Notes: generated by a model from the sequence alone, not told the origin. Shown: positions 43,290 to 55,264, numbered from the stretch's first letter. The stretch: DNA of 64,000 nt from Prostheceraeus crozeri (GCA_907163375.1 CAJQUW010000591.1:58432-122431); one strand, 5' to 3'. Made by a program: numbers and translations.

Positions 43290-44418
43290 TTACGGTATTG
43301 ATATAGATGCTGTGGAAAATATGCTGAAGTTTGTCAGCTGTAATTACGAAATTAAATACATCGAAAAACATTATTTGCAAATTAAGGGCTGCCCTATGGG
43401 AGCTCATTACAGTCCACCCTTTGCGGTGCTCTTCATGAATAGGATAGAAACGCTGGCTCTAAAGAAGCTTAAAGATGATCACAACATCATTCCTAACTTG
43501 TATGCTAGATACATCGATGATGCTATTATGGGACCCTTTGATCTTTCAACTAATTTCGAAGCGATTTTGACAGCGTTCAATAATGTAAATAATAACATAG
43601 AATTTACCATAGAAATACCAAAAAATCAAACCCTGAATTTTTTAGATATTAGTATTTCACTAACGGAAAATGTATTAAAATATACGTGGTACGAAAAGGA
43701 GATACTCTGGTATTTCACTTCGCAGGGATAGTTTCGTTCCGAACCATGTAAAAAGTAATTATGTTGAGAATAGTATTAGGTTCGTAAAAAAGCGATGCAG
43801 TAGTGAAACTGAGTGCAATAAAGCACTTGAAAAACTTGATAGGAAATTAATAAATAATGGCTTTTCGAGTATTCATAATAGGAAAAAGAAGAGTAACAGA
43901 AATAGGCGAAGGCCGACTAACCATACTAATCTTAAATTGAAGTTTATTAATGATAGGACTGATCGTGTTATCCGCAAACTGATAAATAAGTATAATTTGC
44001 CTGTTAGCTTGATTAGTTCCCCAAATAATAACTTGTACAATTCATTAAAAACTAGAACTAAAACGAAGAATCACGAGAATTGTGCGGTTTGTAAAATGCT
44101 GCCCGACAAATACAAATGCATGGATCGCTATGTGGTGTATAGATTCACTTGCAATTATTGTAGAGATTTCTACATCGGTCAGACTTCACGACCTTTTAAA
44201 TATCGTTTTGACGAACATAGACGTGCGGTGATAAACAGAATAAATCGAGTGCTATAGCCGAACATTGCATGAAGTGTCAATCAAATCAATTAAATGATTT
44301 CTGCCTCGATTTTCTTAACAAATGCAAAGACCCCCTGGATACCAGATTGACAGAGTCGCGTTACATTAAACAATTGAAGCCATTAATCAATAGGAAAACA
44401 GAGCTGACGGTATTCTGA
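43290..44418 (+). pseudogene. Penelope-like RT/GIY-YIG protein, truncated and broken
   Basis: The first open part (43312-43731) carries RT motifs B and C and ends LKYTWYEKE. A second (43937-44257) has NLPVSLISSP, a CAVCKMLP cysteine motif and FYIGQTSRPFKYRFDEHRRA of the nuclease. A third, in yet another frame, ends KPLINRKTELTVF at 44418. Frame changes occur near 43720, 44245 and between the parts. Motifs A and upstream are absent. Confidence 0.75.
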
Positions 44419-44502
44419 TTATCACTCTAGTAACGACGCAATTGTAGGCCTACATGTAGGCCCCTATATAAGTGCACTAGTTAGTGTCAATGTACAGCTG
44501 AT

Positions 44503-44560
44503 TTTACATACTCAAACCCCTGACGAAGAGCGAATGCTCGAAACCGGTCGGGCCTGTAAA
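44503..44560 (+). ncRNA. Hammerhead-like ribozyme, second Penelope lineage
   Basis: Core CTGACGA at 44520-44526, one extra A, stem II GAGC 44528-44531 with GCTC 44536-44539 and loop GAAT, then GAA 44540-44542. Stem III is ACC with GGT (44543-44548), very short as in dimer-type hammerheads. The predicted cut is after C49 of GGTC (44549). Stem I: CCC 44517-44519 with GGG 44550-44552, then an internal loop and TTTACA 44503-44508 with TGTAAA 44555-44560. All conserved core positions are present except the added A between A9 and stem II, an insertion known in some natural hammerheads. Confidence 0.6.
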
Positions 44561-44599
44561 TAGTTCTTCGGTCGGGCCTGTTTTCTTATTTTGGCATAA

Positions 44600-45589
44600 A
44601 ATAAAAAGGAGAGTACAATCACTGCCTTCTGATCCGATATGAAGAAGACAGTTGATAGAAACTGATACCAACATTGGAACGAGCATACGCCAATTATGTT
44701 GTTCGGTAATTATGGGAACAAATGAACGATATGGACATCAAAATCAGACTGGGGTCTCCAGGAGCCACCCCGCTGGACTTTTGGATCTCAAAGCAGTCCG
44801 GGTAAATAAGGGCTACGACCAAATCCATCCAACTTGTGAATAGAGCATTAAACTGTCACCAAAATGGCATTTTAATATCGGGGACGCATAAAATTGAGAG
44901 CATAAACCAGCAACTATGAAAAGAACTCATGATACTTCTAAAATTAGTACATGATTGAAAGAACATGGCTGAAGAATTTCTGATTTACTATCGCAATTCA
45001 GCAACAGTCAAGACATCAACAAAATAGACATTGAGGCACTGGTTGAGATGTTTCACCAAATGGAATTGCAACAATGTCACAGACCTTCTTAATGAATGAA
45101 ACACAGAAAATGTGAGCATCTGAAAGGAATATAGGGATAGAAAGTATACAAGGATAGTAAGTTATTGCTCAAGATTATGCGATGCAGGTATGAAGCTTCG
45201 ATCATCCATAGTTCTTGGAAACATTTGATGATGGTACCCTACCACGCCCTCCCCCATATTTCTATTGAATATTCGAATTAATCTCGTGACTTAGCGAAAA
45301 TTGTGTGAAATTTTAGAAATTACGAAATTTTTCGGAGGAATCTCACTGCAAGACCCAACATAATTTTCGTGAAATAGCAAATTCTTTGTTAATTAAATTC
45401 AATCAAAATAGGATCAAATCCACGCTGCATGGGAGTAAATCAATAGTCATGAATACATTTACTCATAACTGCTTTCTCTTAATTCTTCAATACTTTCCTG
45501 CTCCCTGCATGTCTGTGTTTGATTCTGACATTGTCTTTATGCATTAGTATCTCAGCTGACTGATTCGTTTTACACTTCATAACGTCATT
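44600..45589. other. Stretch without recognised features
   Basis: No gene or repeat is recognised here. Confidence 0.35.
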
Positions 45590-45819
45590 CAACCAAAGAC
45601 GAGTTGCGGCATGTACTCACCAAAATTTGTGGAGTAATCCTCGAGAACGACTGGCATCTTGAATTATCACTCGGTAAAGACATCATTCTTAATGAAATTT
45701 TGACTTACAAGCAGAATCCGAAGACTTTGACGAGCGTCCAACGTTCATTACACGAGGTTGCTCGGTACACGACAAGAATATCAAGTGATGACCAATATTC
45801 ACGAATGGGAAAAATCTGA
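45590..45819 (+). CDS. Possible exon, weakly Death-domain-like
   Basis: One frame reads DELRHVLTKICGVILENDWH then LELSLGKDIILNEILTYK and SVQRSLHEVARYT, about 75 residues to a stop at 45817. The pattern (hydrophobic helix, then NDW..L...LG...I..I) is loosely that of Death-fold domains in invertebrate adaptor or receptor proteins. A possible acceptor (CAACCAAAG) precedes it. The similarity is weak and I cannot name the gene. Confidence 0.25.
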
Positions 45820-45839
45820 AAATAAAAATTTAAGTATTC

Positions 45840-47010
45840 AGTAAATGAAGGGTGCAATAAAGTGGAATCATGAACTTACAATGCAAGGACTTATCCATCA
45901 CCGGATACAAGATATAAAGCTATTTAGCAAGCGGTATCATAAACTTGAATTGACGCTGTGAACGTAGTAGCGCATGATAATATAGTAGGACATCAGCCAG
46001 TGATGTGGGTGGTATACAGTGGCGTCCAGCCTGCGGGCCTCCGCCGCATACCCAAAAATAATTACTTACGTTCATAAAACAAAGGCTCAAATAGTTTTAA
46101 TTTTTTGTTTTCGAGAGCATCTTTACGTTTACAACTTAAGGAAACTGTTAACGAAATCAACATCACATTTTCATTGTCATTTGACATTTAAAATCTTGGG
46201 GTCGCGTTGACGAACAGTCACCTTAGCATTGTATGCTCATGAGCCTGTTCAGAAAAAGAGGTTCACTCAGAACAAGAGGCTAAATATCAGTATCTATTTC
46301 TCACATCATTTCATTCTATAGTCATGGATGCCAGCATGATTTGAATGCTCATGTACTTGTACAAGTGTTTGAAAATTCACTGAAATTAAGATTGTGTCAA
46401 ATTGATTATTTTATGCAGTTCATGCTGTCTGCTGCAGAAATACAGGAATCCACTTTGGAGCGAATGCCTATGGTCTGGGAGCACGCGACGCCACTGGTGC
46501 TACAATATCACAAATCCCTGTCACAATATGCCTGTCAAATTCTAAACTAAGAATCTGACGGACCAACATCAACGAGAGAAGTCGCCCGCAATTATGTAAT
46601 TCTTCGAATCTGAAGGAATTTACAGCAATCCACAAGCGACGTACGACTTTTTCCGTATCTCTATATAAGGTATTTGGAATTCCTTCTTGCCCACTTACTA
46701 GGTTTCAGCATGTGCCATCGTTTTGAATGTCTGCACTTCTGGTAAACAGAAAGACAAACCATCTAATTCTCCGGAAGTAATAAATCAGCGAGGTTTGGGC
46801 TTAAAAAAAAAGCATAACTTAACGTACATGCACTATTGTTATTTGCTAAATTAAGCTAGAATGGCATCATACGATTCACATTGGGCTATCCATAGATAAG
46901 GCGACGAGAATAAAAGATTATAAAACGAATCCTCCCACCGATCTCAACACTCCTCTTTTAATGTCAAACGCGGGACGTGAGAATTTGATTGCTAAACAAT
47001 TCCATACATA
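45840..47010. other. Stretch without recognised features
   Basis: No gene or repeat is recognised here. Confidence 0.35.
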
Positions 47011-47110
47011 CCGCATGCGGGTCATTCCACACGAAGTCAAAGGCCGTTTAACCCACCATCTCAGATTTTGTTCATATTTGGTGTAAAGGTAGGGTTTGGT
47101 CTCATTAGAA

Positions 47111-47400
47111 GGGTCATTCCACATCAAAACGTCAAATTTCGGAAAAAGTGAGAGGCGAAGGTTCTCAGATTTTCTTGAAATTCACGTATTTTCATCATTT
47201 GGGTCTATCTAGATGAAATCCAAAATATTTCGGGAAAATTCTATCGGGAAGATCACTTGAGTGGCATTGATTTATTCGAATTTTTTATTTTTTTGGAGAA
47301 TTTATGAAAGATCATGTGGGTCATTCGACAAAAAAACGACAGATTTCGGGAAAAATGTGTGACGATGGTTCTCGGATTTTCTTCAAACTTTAACAGCTGA
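47111..47400 (+). repeat. Subterminal tandem repeat, unit about 207 bases
   Basis: The text GGGTCATTC(C/G)ACA...ATTTCGG(A/G)AAAA...GGTTCTC(A/G)GATTTTCTT occurs at 47111-47190 and 47318-47395. A third partial copy starts at 47019 with CCATCTCAGATTTTG. Repeats like these near a terminus are usual transposase-binding arrays. Confidence 0.6.
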
Positions 47401-47769
47401 TTGTTCTTGGTAGGAAGCCGACAGAAATCAAACATTTCCGTCTAACTCGTCATACTTTCCGAGCTACAGCCTTCTGAAGAAGACTACAAAAACAATCTTC
47501 TATCTTCAATTTTTCAAAATTTCCGTACTTTTGAAGACCTGTATCTCAAACACTATGCAAGCTATCGTCGCAATGTTTCATATGTGTATTAAACTAGTGT
47601 AGGTTAGTATGCAAATCAATTTTCAGTCCGATGTCATCATTCAATCGTGAGATACAAGTTCTCAAATTGGACTGAAGTTTTAGGCCTACTTTTTTGTATT
47701 CAAAGCTTCCTCAAATCCATGGGCAAAATTCTTCCTGAAGATGTACTGTAAGCTCAATGATTTTTTCAC

Positions 47770-48060
47770 TATGCAAAGCTCAGCACGGTCTCCATGGACT
47801 CCACTTACTTGCAGGGTCTTTTCGCATAGTTTTCTACAAAAAGTAGCAAGGCATCATTTTCCAATTCATTGATTGCTTGATAAGGCCTACTTTTGATTGC
47901 TACCCAAATTAAAAAAATCACGTTGACTTAGGTCTGGACTTCTGTATGGCCACTTCACGGAAATTGGTCCCTTGCCTATCCAACTACGAGGAAATGTTTG
48001 GTCGAGGAATGATCTCGCCTCCTTGCTCCAAAGCGGAGGTTCAAAATCTGCTTTTAGCGA
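47770..48060 (-). pseudogene. mariner-type transposase scrap
   Basis: On the minus strand one frame reads SFLDQTFPRSWIGKGPISV then KWPYRSPDLSQRDFF. This corresponds to the region of the third catalytic residue in mariner-type transposases (RWIGR...WP.RSPDLSPLDFF). Flanking parts to 47770 fit the C-terminus loosely. It is short, broken and inside the candidate transposon. Confidence 0.6.
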
Positions 48061-48509
48061 AGGTGTGGTGCAGCGAAGACTTTTAACATGCCGCTTAGCA
48101 AACTTTCAAATGTGCAGTTAGGTCAATTTCAGAAACGAATTTAATTTCTGAAATTAAACTGTTCAATCACTACGATGATTTCCTGACACTTATCTACTCG
48201 TTAGTTTTCCAGTAAATTCATGTCAAAGATGCAAGATGACGACTTAGCTGCCAATTCACGCTTTCTGTGTATCTGAGAGACAGAACGGCGCTCACGAGAC
48301 ATGAGGTTCGCTGTGGTTGGCTGGTATGATGAACCTGTAACATGCAAGCTGACAAATCTCTGTGAATCTCTAAATGGACCAAAGGTACAAACACAAGCTA
48401 TTAGATTATTCTTGAAGAGAATATATCGAATGGTCATAAAATGAAATATTTGAGGTCAAGATGCAACACATTCACTCCTACGGAAGTTTCTTCTGATTAC
48501 AGTTTCAGA

Positions 48510-48760
48510 TAGATAATGTGATAGCTAAGTTTGAAGCTGAATACCCAAAATGGTCCACCTCAAACTTCAGTGAATTTCCTTTGGGAGATAGGGACAAACT
48601 CGACGTTCAAAATTTTACTTCATGCTATTTGGGAATAGCTAATACTTGGGCCATTCTACGCGAGTCGAGACATGGGGACGAAAAAAATTTTAGAATACAC
48701 CTTTTTCGTTGTCATACTCGTCTAGAGCATGTTCCGACCTTTTCTAATCCTTTTCCGTGA
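48510..48760 (+). CDS. Unrecognised open frame, possible exon
   Basis: The frame contains NVIAKFEAEYPKWSTSNFSE and FPLGDRDKLDVQNFTSC and is preceded by TTTCAG at 48504-48509, a possible acceptor. The composition looks coding. It could be an internal exon of the gene in the candidate transposon, but I do not recognise it. Confidence 0.25.
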
Positions 48761-49589
48761 TCAACTTTTCAATTTACTCGTTGTTGTATCTTAGTTGATT
48801 TATGCCAAGCAACGAATTCCGATTTCCATTTAGCCTAGTATTATTATCATCATTAGTTTTTTGTCAATGATTTTTTTATCTCAGAATTTGTTTAAGCATC
48901 AAATTAGGCCTATCGCAAATTTATCAAGACAGCTCAAACCACCAAGTTCTATACCTATTGGGTCCTACTTGAAAGAACATAAAAACAAAACTCAAGTTGG
49001 TCATAAAATCTTACTATAATAGGAACCATTTCAGATCAGCTTGATCGTTTGATATCATGTTCAGTGGTCGTGGCACGAATTTACATGAATTTCGAGTGTG
49101 GCCATGAATTTCGCGTGTTCGTGTTAGTACATGTAGTAATAATTATTATAATGCACGCATATGAATTTTGGGGCCATAATGTAGTTGCTGGAAAGTAGGA
49201 CGTTCAACAGACGCTGTAGAGGAGTAAGTGCTTGTGAGCATCCGAGCGAGAACGTCTCTGATATAATGTGATGGATTACTGACACTGCATCAGCTTCAAA
49301 TTAAGGCAATCTGCAAATAATTTGAGTTTTTGAGATACTCACTGTAAAAGCCACGGCAGAATTGCTCTCGCATATCTATTATGAAAATAAAACATCGAGA
49401 AAATCGAAGAAAAGCAGCAAATATTCTAGAATTCCAACATGTATTTTATGTTCGCAAGTCCGATTTACATGAATATCGAAGTACATACATGTATACATAG
49501 GTATAGTGTTGTCATGTGGAAGTCATAAATTGCGCGATGATTTGTTGAAGGGAGATACAAGGCAAATGCAAATTTGATACTGCTCTAGA

Positions 49590-49797
49590 GTTCTTTTGAG
49601 GTGGCGAGGCCTGTTGCAAGGCATTTTCTGTTCCTTTTCTTTCATTTCCAGGTTTTCTTGGGTGTTTTCCAGCCTCAATTCGGCGAACTTCAGTTCTTCA
49701 CATCGCTGCTTTTCTTTATCTAATTCTATACGGAGCTGTTCTTGGAGAGCTCTACGTTTTCTTTTTTCTTCCTTCTTTTCTTGATTTTGCAGCCATG
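49590..49797 (-). pseudogene. Coiled-coil protein fragment
   Basis: On the minus strand an ATG at 49796 (MAAKSRKEG) leads, after one frame change in the A-rich KKRK part, to RRALQEQLRIELDKEKQRCE then ELKFAELRLENTQENLEMKE, a charged coiled coil of about 50 residues. Family unknown; similar tails occur in transposon-encoded and BED-type proteins. Confidence 0.35.
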
Positions 49798-50696
49798 TTT
49801 AGAAAAAAGCATCATGCATTGTACATGTATTTTATCCACTCTTATACTTGAGCTATAAATTTTCTTACTTCTCAACTCGGATTTACAAATCGCAAGTGCT
49901 CTTGGGATTTCAGGTATGAGCGAGCGCCTTTTTTAGTAAATATGTCGGACAGGTTTGAAAAAAAAACACTTCTATCTCTCCGTTCCTTTGCGGGAGAACA
50001 GAAACTGTCTTTGCGACTTTAACCAAAGTTGGCACTTTTCCGCTAAATTTCGACCCTCTTCCAAAATGTGGGTTTCAATCGAGATTTTTTGCAGTAACAG
50101 ACCACCCAGCCGATTCGAATTTAAAAAAAGCGAATACTTAACTTAGAAAAGCGAAAAAAGCGAACCGATAATTTTTAAATCAAGCAATGTAGAATGGCGT
50201 TTTAACGACATGATATGCCATCAAGCCGTACACTACCACGAATACTGCGAACCTGTGTAGATTGCGAATATTACTTTCTGGTACAAAAATGATAACTTGC
50301 CGGAGCACCTCTTGGGAGGTATTTTCCTTGCATCTTATTAAACGATCCGCAAATGCACCAAACCATATTTACACATAAAACTGGCTTTTGCATTCTATTA
50401 ATGGTCAAACATATAACCAGCAATCAATTTAGATTGCTTCAATTTTAGACAAATATAATAGATTCCAAGATTGTTTCATAGAATCGTTGAAACATAGTGT
50501 TGAAAAAATCAAAAAAATACTGGTGGAAGATTCAGCAGAATGAAAATAATTTAATAATTTCTAATGTGTTTAAGGAAATTTCTGTAACTCATGCTTCCAA
50601 CTGCTAAATTAGCCGAAAACTTTGTACATCTCTTTCATCTGAATATTCCAAAAGAATATTGATATTTTCAAGTATATTTATTAGATAGGGGTCTGT

Positions 50697-50946
50697 CAGC
50701 TTAAGTCATGCGAACTTCAAATCAAACGACTGGGTCTTGGTGGATTACTACGGGGAGCGCTACCCAGGCCGAATAATATCAATTGAAGGACCAATTGCCA
50801 AAATTGAAGCGCTTGAAGAGGCTGGACCAAGCAACTATAGATATCCAAAGACCGCAGACATTCATGACTATCCTATCACCGATATCGTGTCAAAGATAAA
50901 TGAACCCGTGCTTTCAAACTCAAGGGGAATATACAAACTTGCTTAG
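50697..50946 (+). CDS. C-terminal exon with DWVLVDYYGERYPG motif
   Basis: After GTCTGTCAG (possible acceptor near 50699) the frame reads SHANFKSNDWVLVDYYGERY then PGRIISIEG, and later RYPKTADIHDYPITDIVSKI, NSRGIYKLA and a stop at 50944. From memory, a V.Y.g..yPG domain with a final (W/R)P...D.......DIV..I is a frequent C-terminus of unnamed, transposon-related invertebrate proteins. It probably belongs to the protein of the candidate transposon, but upstream exons are not recognised. Confidence 0.45.
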
Positions 50947-51839
50947 AAATTGATATGTAGTAATGTACTTGTATGTATGAATGCTTCCTCATACATCTAT
51001 TGTGTCACTGTATCATTTGTATAAATTTCATCATGTTTATCATGAAAGACTCATGTAATTACATCATGCAATTGTTGATACTACTTCTATTTTCTCATAA
51101 GTAGTAGCGATATACATGGTCTATATAACCCATTTTTAAATTAAAAATACACCAAGTTCCAGCTCTAGTATTGTAAATATTTTTACAGATTCTAGCAAAT
51201 AACATCAAGTACTTTTGAAATGTTGCATTCATTAGTTCTTTATGATTGCGAGAAAATGGCCAATTAATTTAATTTGTCAATTTTTATGGGGTTAAAAATA
51301 CCATTTCCTAAATATGAGGGATTTTTTCACTATTTTTGAAAAAATAGTCCTATTACATCTCAATCCACCTGAAGTAGTAGAATAGCCCTATATGTGGTTT
51401 AAAAAATATGAAAAATGTCGAAAAAGTTGATTTTTTGACTTTCGAATTTATTTTTTTGCATTTTTTGAAGTTCTGAAATTTTTTTCTCGCAAGCAGTTGA
51501 GCTTCCGCATAAACTTGCATGTAATCTTGGATACATTGGTTTTCTAAATACCAAAAATTATGACAATAATAGCAACGAGACCGAAATCACATGTCTTGAA
51601 AGATAGGCATATTTTTAGGGCAAGACGGATTTTTTTCAATTTATTCAAATTTCAAATGCCTCGAAATACATGAAGCAGTTCGAATTTCCCAAAAATATCT
51701 TGGATTCCATGTAGATACATCCTAGGCATCAGAATATTACGATTTGGACCGATTTAGCGATTCAAGCAGGTGAGCCACACCGATTTTTTTAAATTTGGTG
51801 TTTTGATGTGGAATGACCCTATAGCTTCCATTCTCATAA

Positions 51840-52330
51840 TTATTTTCAAATATCTTCTTTCTTATTAAATCTGGATCGTTGGAAGCATTCTTCGGAGTTT
51901 CCTCAATACCTGAATGGATCTTATTATTATAATCCTCAACAATTCCTGGTAATATCTTCAACCATTTCTGATTACCTTGGTCTGTAAATTTCCTAAACAA
52001 TTTACTTTTTAACGTTCTATTAAACCTTTCTATTACTACGGCTTTTCCAGCATTTTCAGTGGAATAAACTGAGCCTTGGCGATGACTTTCGTGTCTCAAA
52101 TCATGGTTTGACATTTCTATTATAAAATTCAGATCCTTTATCAACAAACAATTTCTTTGGCTTTCTATTTCTTTGAATAATTCTTCAAACGCATATTTAA
52201 CTGATAAACCACTTTTATTTTTTGATGGCTTCACCAAAGCGTATCGAGTGCATAAATCAATGACTGTTAAAGCATACTTCGTTCGGCATATGAAAAAGAT
52301 CAGCACTCCAAATATCATCTTTATTAAATA
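51840..52330 (-). pseudogene. Integrase part of the Polinton-type fossil
   Basis: The translation resembles the retrovirus-like integrase core that Polintons encode. It is the best family marker of this fossil. It is broken. Confidence 0.65.
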
Positions 52331-52439
52331 CTTTTACTTTCAATAGATATTTAGGCTTTCTATATTCTTTATGAATTTCAGACGCGTAGCGTCCTAGGTC
52401 ATTCGACATTTCATTTGAATAAGTTTCAGAAGCGTGGGT

Positions 52440-52730
52440 TTCACCTAAACCCTGACCGAACAACATTTTTGCTTGCAAAGCTTTTTTAACAAACATTCTT
52501 TCAATTTTTTCTCTAAAGGTTGGATTTTGAATATTATTTAATTCTTGTATCATTTTATTATCAGCTACATGTCTAGAAGCTATATCATCATGTTCTCTGT
52601 ATGCTAAATCATGTCTATCAGCTGCTACATCTACTCTATTTTTAGGTTCTTCACCTGGCTTCGGATTATCATTCTCATCTAGTCTTATGTCTAATCGAGT
52701 TCCTGGACCGGTATATGAATGACCAGGAAG
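52440..52730 (-). pseudogene. Phospholipase A2-like part of the Polinton-type fossil
   Basis: The region has a calcium-loop-like YTGPGT and a catalytic-type HDLAY, as in the parvovirus-like PLA2 domains found in some Polinton and adintovirus proteins. It lies directly upstream of the integrase part. Confidence 0.5.
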
Positions 52731-52977
52731 ATGTTTTCTCCTTTATATTTTGCCCAAATAAATCCCGGAAGATTTGATGATGTTTTTTGAATGTCCCCAC
52801 CTTCGTAACGCTGACAACCGAAAGTTGGATCACCTTCTTTATATCTACCATAAAGAAAATCCAATAGATCTAGATTTGAAATTTTTAAGTTATTCAAATT
52901 CAAGGAATTCACTTCGTTCATTTTTAAAGATTAAATAAAATAAAAAAGTAAGTTTTTTTAACGAATCAGACTAGGAC

Positions 52978-53367
52978 TTAGATACCAACTAAATCAACTA
53001 AATTTATTTTATTAATAAAATTATCTACTACTTCTTTTCCCCTTGCTGCTTTCTCCTCCAACTCTCTATAATGTCGTTTTTGTTCTTCTAATGCTGCCTT
53101 CTCTGATTTGTTTTTATTTACTGCCTGGACAATACCAGCTGTCCCACCTCCAACACTCCCAGCAGCTGCTATGCCACCTATTATTAGTGGAATTAATGAT
53201 AGAATACCCCAATTCTTTTCTTCTTGTAATTCAATATTCTCTATCATTGGTTTACTTATGTAATACTTCTTTTTGTTAATCGTAATAGATTTCGGAGTAT
53301 TTTTGTCAATGATGTTAAGTAGTTTTAATTCAACCGTTTTATTATTATTATTATTCGCTTGCGCCAT
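52978..53367 (-). pseudogene. Small protein with one membrane segment (fossil)
   Basis: About 129 residues with a Gly/Ala/Ile-rich hydrophobic segment in the middle and a charged, helical C-terminal part. Such small proteins are usual in Polinton-type elements; the role is unknown. To the right (53400-53660) there are weak traces of another minus-strand coding part. Confidence 0.4.
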
Positions 53368-53669
53368 TTTTAATTAAAAAATTTTAACCATCCTTCCATT
53401 TCATGCATTTTATTATTTTCACCAATTGTAACAAATCGAATCAATAATACTTGGAGAATCACTTATTGTTTCTATATTTTGAGTTGCAACATCCAAACGC
53501 AATTGTGTAAATAATCTTGGAAAGAAATCATTTTCTAATGAAATGTTATCCGTAGCAGGTAATGGTGTTTTAAAATCATCATCAGAATATAGAGAATATT
53601 CACAGTGTAAAAATGAATCGGGTAAATATAAATAACTTTGCTGATTATAGACTTTGTTGAGTTCGAATG

Positions 53670-54260
53670 CTGTTATGCGGTTTTTTCTTTCTGTGCTTCA
53701 TTGTTATCCTGATGTTTGTCTTTGGTCCGATGTCTAAGTCAAGAGATCTTTAATGTATGTCGTTTTGAAGTCTATGATGTTTGTTGAAAGATGTAGAGAT
53801 CACTTTATTAGTTTTGGTGTCGCATTTCTTTGTTTGTTTGTATTTCTATGGATGCGACAGTTATGTAACTTATGTGAGATCTATGCATGATTCTTCCTGG
53901 CAAGGACTATCATATCGAACTCACTTGTGACCATCTTTGAATTTTGAACTGATAAGCTAAAATCTTCTTTGTACAGTCCATGCATCAAGTATAGTCTTTA
54001 AGTTTTGTTGGTGCTAGTTTATCGACTAATCGGTAAGTCATTGCATATTTGCGATGTCAATTGTACATAATTGTGTAAATCGTACCTTTTTTGTAGAAAC
54101 CGTTTTTGTCTCTTGGTCAATGTCCTTTCTCTGAAAATTAAAGTTTCAAGTATAAAAATATCTTCACTGAAAAGGATCTTTTTCTTTATGGGTCAAATTC
54201 GCGTGCTCGAAGTCCTAAAACTTTGCCAGTAAAGTTTTAACCGACTTCAAAAATTAAATC
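53670..54260. other. T-rich stretch inside the fossil
   Basis: No coding trace is seen. The composition (T/G-rich) differs from the surrounding fossil, so it may be an unrelated insertion. Confidence 0.3.
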
Positions 54261-54425
54261 ACCTCCAGTATTCACTCTACCTGAAGATCCAGGATTCATA
54301 GTAAATGTTATATAGTCATTCTTTTTTTTATTATAACTGACGAACGAGGGATTGTCTAATCTAAATTTACTTTCGATCAGAGACGACATAACATTTTTTT
54401 ATTAGAAAAAAAAATCAGTTTGGTA

Positions 54426-54800
54426 CTAGAATTTTGCTATTCCATTTCCCAACTGCAGCCCATTTCCTCTCATTTCTTCAATTGATTGGAGCTCCGCCTG
54501 TTTACTCTCAGCTGCTAGGTTCGCAATTTTGTTTTTCGTTTCCTCTGAGAGCTTTTTATCTTTTTGTAGTTCTTTAGCATCATTCCTAAGTTTACGAATA
54601 GCTTCTAGTTGTTTTAATTCGTCTTGTGACTTAACAGCAGTCGATATTGCACTAGCTGTACTACCTATAGCAGCTGCTCCTTTAGCAGCAGATGAAATCG
54701 AATTTTTAGTATTTTTAATCAAGTTAACGATACTTCTTATACCAGAAAATATGCCATCTCCTTCTTTTTGAATTGTTTCTGCACTGTCATAATGGTACAC
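54426..54800 (-). pseudogene. Small protein with GDGIF and Ala/Gly-rich segment (fossil)
   Basis: About 124 residues: GDGIFSGI near the start, an alanine/glycine-rich segment, then a long charged helix. It resembles minor virion-type proteins of Polinton and adintovirus elements in layout only; the assignment is tentative. Confidence 0.4.
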
Positions 54801-55046
54801 AGATTTTCATAGGTGGTTCGCTTACAATTTTTTGATTTGAAGTAAAATGTTTAAGATTATGTTTGTGTATCACAGGCATTTTTTAAGCTTAAATTTAAGT
54901 TTGTGATTAAGATTTACGTTTGTGAATGGACAACAACCCCGTGATTACTTTATTAATTTGCTTTTGCACTTTATCTATTGCGTTAAGCAGCTTGTGATGT
55001 ATTTTAATTTCCTTTCTATTAACTTGCATTTTCAACTGATTCATCT

Positions 55047-55241
55047 TTAAATCCGTTTTAAGAGAGCATTCAATTGAACTTTAACAGCATTCAACTGTTC
55101 CTTAACAGCATTCAGCAGTTTTTTATTTCCTTTACAATTTTTCTTTAATTCATTTTCTAAATTCATTTTAAGGGTCTTAAATTCGCTAACCTTTTGATTA
55201 AATGCTTTCACTTCATTTATCATTCTATTCATGAACTTCAC
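55047..55241 (-). pseudogene. Short coiled-coil remnant (fossil)
   Basis: About 64 residues, almost all in one helix with a repeated LLNAVKEQLNAVK text. Part of the same fossil, next to the hAT insertion. Confidence 0.35.
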
Positions 55242-55250
55242 TTGTGTAAT

Positions 55251-55264
55251 TCTGGTAATTAGTA
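55251..55264. repeat. 14-base direct repeat left of the hAT
   Basis: TCTGGTAATTAGTA occurs here and at 59277-59290, on the two sides of the hAT. A TA-rich filler lies between each copy and the hAT ends. Confidence 0.8.

Larger units (their letters stand above)
43266..44580 (+). mobile_element. 5'-truncated Penelope-like element, second lineage
   Basis: The coding part holds RT motif B (QIKGCPMGAHYSPPFAV), motif C as ARYIDDAIMG (canonical YxDD, unlike the RDDG in the element at 9.9-13.1 kb) and a C-terminal GIY-YIG domain (YVVYRFTCNYCRDFYIGQTS). The N-terminal half of the RT is missing. After the stop near 44418 the 3' end has a hammerhead-like motif and a short direct repeat CGGTCGGGCCTG (44545-44556 and 44569-44580). 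It is older than the other element. Confidence 0.8.
47111..51819. mobile_element. Candidate DNA transposon with GGGTCATTCCAC ends
   Basis: The left end GGGTCATTCCACATCAAAAC at 47111 and the inverted right end at 51819 agree at 27 of 29 bases. A related motif lies outside at 47019 (GGGTCATTCCACACG) and inside at 47318 (GGGTCATTCGACA). The 47111 and 47318 copies share about 75 bases including TTCTC(A/G)GATTTTCTT. No clear target duplication was found (left flank CATTAGAA, right flank TATAGCTT). The 4.7-kb interior has a mariner-type scrap, a coiled-coil fragment and one conserved-looking exon at 50.7 kb. The right end abuts the Polinton-type fossil. The superfamily is not known to me. Confidence 0.55.
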
